Positions 4,445-6,269 of a stretch of DNA of 6,269 nucleotides are shown here, piece after piece. Origin of the DNA: Planctomycetota bacterium (GTDB lineage Bacteria; Planctomycetota; Planctomycetia; Pirellulales; Thermoguttaceae). The notes beneath the pieces were generated by a model. That model was not told the DNA's origin. It searched no databases and saw nothing but the letters and a program-made list of their open reading frames with translations. The DNA lies in NCBI GenBank assembly GCA_023621895.1, contig JAMOAF010000071.1, forward strand, positions 1 to 6,269, written 5' to 3'. Position numbers and translations under genes: made by a program. Each line of letters opens with the position of its first letter. Position 1 is the stretch's first letter.

Positions 4445-6220
4445 TCAGAACGGCCAAAAGACCGGGATCAGGCCCGTGGCGATCGGCCAAAGGAGGAGAT
4501 TCAAGGGAATTCCGACTCGGAGGAAGTCGGTGAACCGGTACCCGCCCGGCCCGTAGACCATCATGTTCGTCTGGTATCCAATCGGCGTCATGAAGCTGGC
4601 CGAGGCGGCCAGCACGAGGGCCATCAGAAAGGGCCGGGGGCTGACGCCGTAGAGCCGGGCGGCTTCCAGGCAGAAGGGAAACAGCAGCACGGCGGCCGCG
4701 TTGTTGGTGATCAATTCCGTCAGCAGCGATCCCAACAGGTAGAAGACGGCCAGGATGGCGACCGGCCCCCAGGTCTTTGTCGATTCGACCATCGCGCCGG
4801 CGATGGTCGCGACGGCGCCGGAGTTTTCCAGGGCGGATCCGACGCCGAAGGCCGCCGCGATCGTGATCAGCACCTGCCACTCGATGCTCCGCCGGGCTTC
4901 GCCGGACGAGATGCATCCGGTGGCGACCATCAACACGGCAACCGCGGCGGAGGCCAGCACGATGGGAACCAGCCCGCTGGTCATCAACCCGATCAGGACC
5001 AGGAAGAGGACCATCGCGATCCATGCCCGATCGCTCCGCAGAGGTCGCCAGTCGGCCACGTCGCTGACCAGGTAGAAGGCGAGGTCGTTGCGGTAGGCGC
5101 GCAGGAAGTGCGGCCCGGTCTGCATCAGCAGGGTGTCGCCCGCACGCAGGCGGATGTCGCCCACCTTGCGTTCCAGCCGGGCGCCGCCGCGGTGGACGGC
5201 GACGACGGCGGCTCCGTAGGTCGCGCGGAAATCGGCCTCGCGGATGTTCTTGCCCACCAGCGGCGAATTCTCGGAGATCACCGCCTCGCAGAGCCGCCGG
5301 CCGCGCTGCCGCACCGGCGAGACCTCGTAGGCCGGATCGGCCACCGGGACCAGCCCCGCGGTCCGCTCCAGTTCGATGATGCTGCTCACGATGCCGGTGA
5401 AAACAAGCCGGTCGTTCGCCTCGATCGTCTCGTCGGGACCGACCGGGGCGAGAATCTTGCCCTCGCGGTCGATCTCGATCAAGTACAGGCCGGGCAACTG
5501 CCGCAGGCCGGCCTCCGCCACGCTCTCGCCCACCAGGCGGCAGTTCGACTGCACGAGCATCTCGGCAAGGTATTCACGGCGCGACTCGCCGAGCTGCTCG
5601 AGAAACTCCTTGCGTTCCGGGAGCAGCCAGCGCCCGATCGTCAGCAGGAAAACAAGCCCGACGATCGCATAAGGGATTCCGATCAGGCTCAGCTCAAACA
5701 GGTGCATCCCCCCAACGCCGTGCTCGATCATCAGCCCGTTGACGACGAGGTTCGTCGAAGTGCCGATCAGCGTGCAGGTTCCCCCGAGAATCGCCAGGTA
5801 CGAGAGGGGGATCAGCAGCTTCGACGGCGCGACCTGGTTGCGGCGGCTCCAGTCCAAGACCACTGGCACGAACATCGCGACGATCGGCGTGTTGTTTAGA
5901 AATGCGGATGTCGGCAAAACGACGGCCGCCAGCCTTGCCAGCACGCTCCGCTCGGTTCCCGCGCGGCGAAGCATCCGCTGTCCCAGGTAGTCCAAGACCC
6001 CGGTCTCGCGCAGCCCGGCCGCAATCACAAACATCACCGCAACCGTCAACATCCCCTGGTTTGAAAATCCCGCGAAGGCCTCGGCGGGTGAAATGACTCC
6101 GACCAGCGCCAGCAGCGCCGCTCCCCCCACGAAGACGATATCCGGCGGGGCCCAGTTCATCGCCAGTAACACGAACGAACAGAAGACCACCGACAGGGTC
6201 AGCCAGGCCTCGTAGGGCAT
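4445..6220 (-). CDS. SLC13/DASS-type anion permease with two RCK_C domains
   Basis: This 591-residue inner-membrane protein has the architecture of the SLC13-like (ArsB/NhaD-related) permeases that carry paired TrkA-C domains. The N-terminal membrane half (about 5-200) has helices near 5-22, 27-42, 56-72, 93-120, 134-160 and 175-199 and the family re-entrant motifs TSAFLNNTPIVAMFVP (104-119) and GTSTNLVVNG (153-162). Two soluble RCK_C-like modules follow at about 215-292 and 303-388, each ending in a recognisable pattern (DRLVFTG 270-276; GDTLLMQTGP 361-370). The second membrane half (about 398-590) repeats the motifs as TELITNNAAAVLLFP (501-515) and MTPIGYQTNMMVYGPGGY (544-561). The family moves sulfate, dicarboxylates or similar anions, usually coupled to Na+ or H+; characterised members with this layout include algal and cyanobacterial SLT sulfate transporters. 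Sulfate is therefore the best guess here, strengthened by the facing sulfate operon, but substrate and coupling ion are inference. Start ATG 6220 is preceded by GGAG at 10 bases. It is convergent with cysA, so not in the same transcript. Confidence 0.88.
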   Translation of the reverse strand: MPYEAWLTLSVVFCSFVLLAMNWAPPDIVFVGGAALLALVGVISPAEAFAGFSNQGMLTVAVMFVIAAGLRETGVLDYLGQRMLRRAGTERSVLARLAAVVLPTSAFLNNTPIVAMFVPVVLDWSRRNQVAPSKLLIPLSYLAILGGTCTLIGTSTNLVVNGLMIEHGVGGMHLFELSLIGIPYAIVGLVFLLTIGRWLLPERKEFLEQLGESRREYLAEMLVQSNCRLVGESVAEAGLRQLPGLYLIEIDREGKILAPVGPDETIEANDRLVFTGIVSSIIELERTAGLVPVADPAYEVSPVRQRGRRLCEAVISENSPLVGKNIREADFRATYGAAVVAVHRGGARLERKVGDIRLRAGDTLLMQTGPHFLRAYRNDLAFYLVSDVADWRPLRSDRAWIAMVLFLVLIGLMTSGLVPIVLASAAVAVLMVATGCISSGEARRSIEWQVLITIAAAFGVGSALENSGAVATIAGAMVESTKTWGPVAILAVFYLLGSLLTELITNNAAAVLLFPFCLEAARLYGVSPRPFLMALVLAASASFMTPIGYQTNMMVYGPGGYRFTDFLRVGIPLNLLLWPIATGLIPVFWPF

Positions 6221-6230
6221 CGAGCGGGTT

Positions 6231-6234
6231 CTCC
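6231..6234 (-). promoter_or_regulatory. Probable ribosome binding site of the permease gene
   Basis: Read on the - strand this is GGAG, ten bases before ATG 6220. The spacing is a little long but no better site or alternative start lies nearby. Confidence 0.45.
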
Positions 6235-6261
6235 GGCGAGCGAGAGGGTACAGCTTTGCAC

Positions 6262-6267
6262 ATCATA
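6262..6267 (-). promoter_or_regulatory. Possible -10 element of the permease gene
   Basis: The - strand reads TATGAT, five of six matches to the sigma-70 -10 consensus TATAAT, about 42 bases before the start codon. It stands out in otherwise GC-rich DNA. Any -35 element would lie beyond the window edge, so this remains tentative. Confidence 0.3.
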
Positions 6268-6269
6268 CG

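Noticed and set aside
5108..5899. 263-codon + strand open frame opposite the SLC13-type permease
   Set aside because: Gln-, Arg- and Asp-rich antisense shadow of a well-supported membrane protein gene.

Overview
The window is a compact sulfate-uptake locus from a GC-rich, probably Gram-negative bacterium. Four genes on the + strand encode a complete sulfate ABC importer in the order sbp-cysT-cysW-cysA. A fifth gene on the - strand converges on them and encodes an SLC13/DASS-type secondary anion permease with two cytoplasmic RCK_C (TrkA-C) domains. High GC content, frequent GTG starts (cysT, cysW, cysA) and a lipoprotein form of the sulfate-binding protein would fit a planctomycete or a similar environmental lineage. 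That placement is inference; nothing in the window fixes the taxon.

Layout: positions 1-337 hold no convincing gene. Short open frames there are rich in Arg, Ala, Pro and Ser and match no family I recognise, but the stretch contains several good inverted repeats, the best a 12-pair hairpin at 241-268. sbp (338-1441) starts at the ATG preceded by AAAGGA. An 81-base gap containing a strong hairpin (1475-1500) separates it from cysT (1524-2378). cysT, cysW (2382-3299) and cysA (3296-4372) are packed with a 3-base gap and a 4-base overlap, each with its own Shine-Dalgarno sequence, so they are very probably cotranscribed and translationally coupled. A 72-base convergent intergenic region follows, then the SLC13-type permease (6220 down to 4445). 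The last 49 bases contain that gene's ribosome binding site and a possible -10 element.

Working together: Sbp, anchored to a membrane by an N-terminal lipid, would capture sulfate and deliver it to the CysT/CysW channel, which is powered by a CysA ATPase dimer. The SLC13-type protein could offer a second, ion-coupled route for sulfate or a related anion, possibly gated through its RCK_C domains. No reductive sulfur-assimilation gene, regulator gene, mobile element, CRISPR array, tRNA or rRNA is visible. I see no clearly new biological system. The parts most worth checking are the structured DNA/RNA upstream of sbp, the sbp-cysT intergenic hairpin, the lipoprotein nature of Sbp, and the pairing of the ABC importer with the RCK_C permease.
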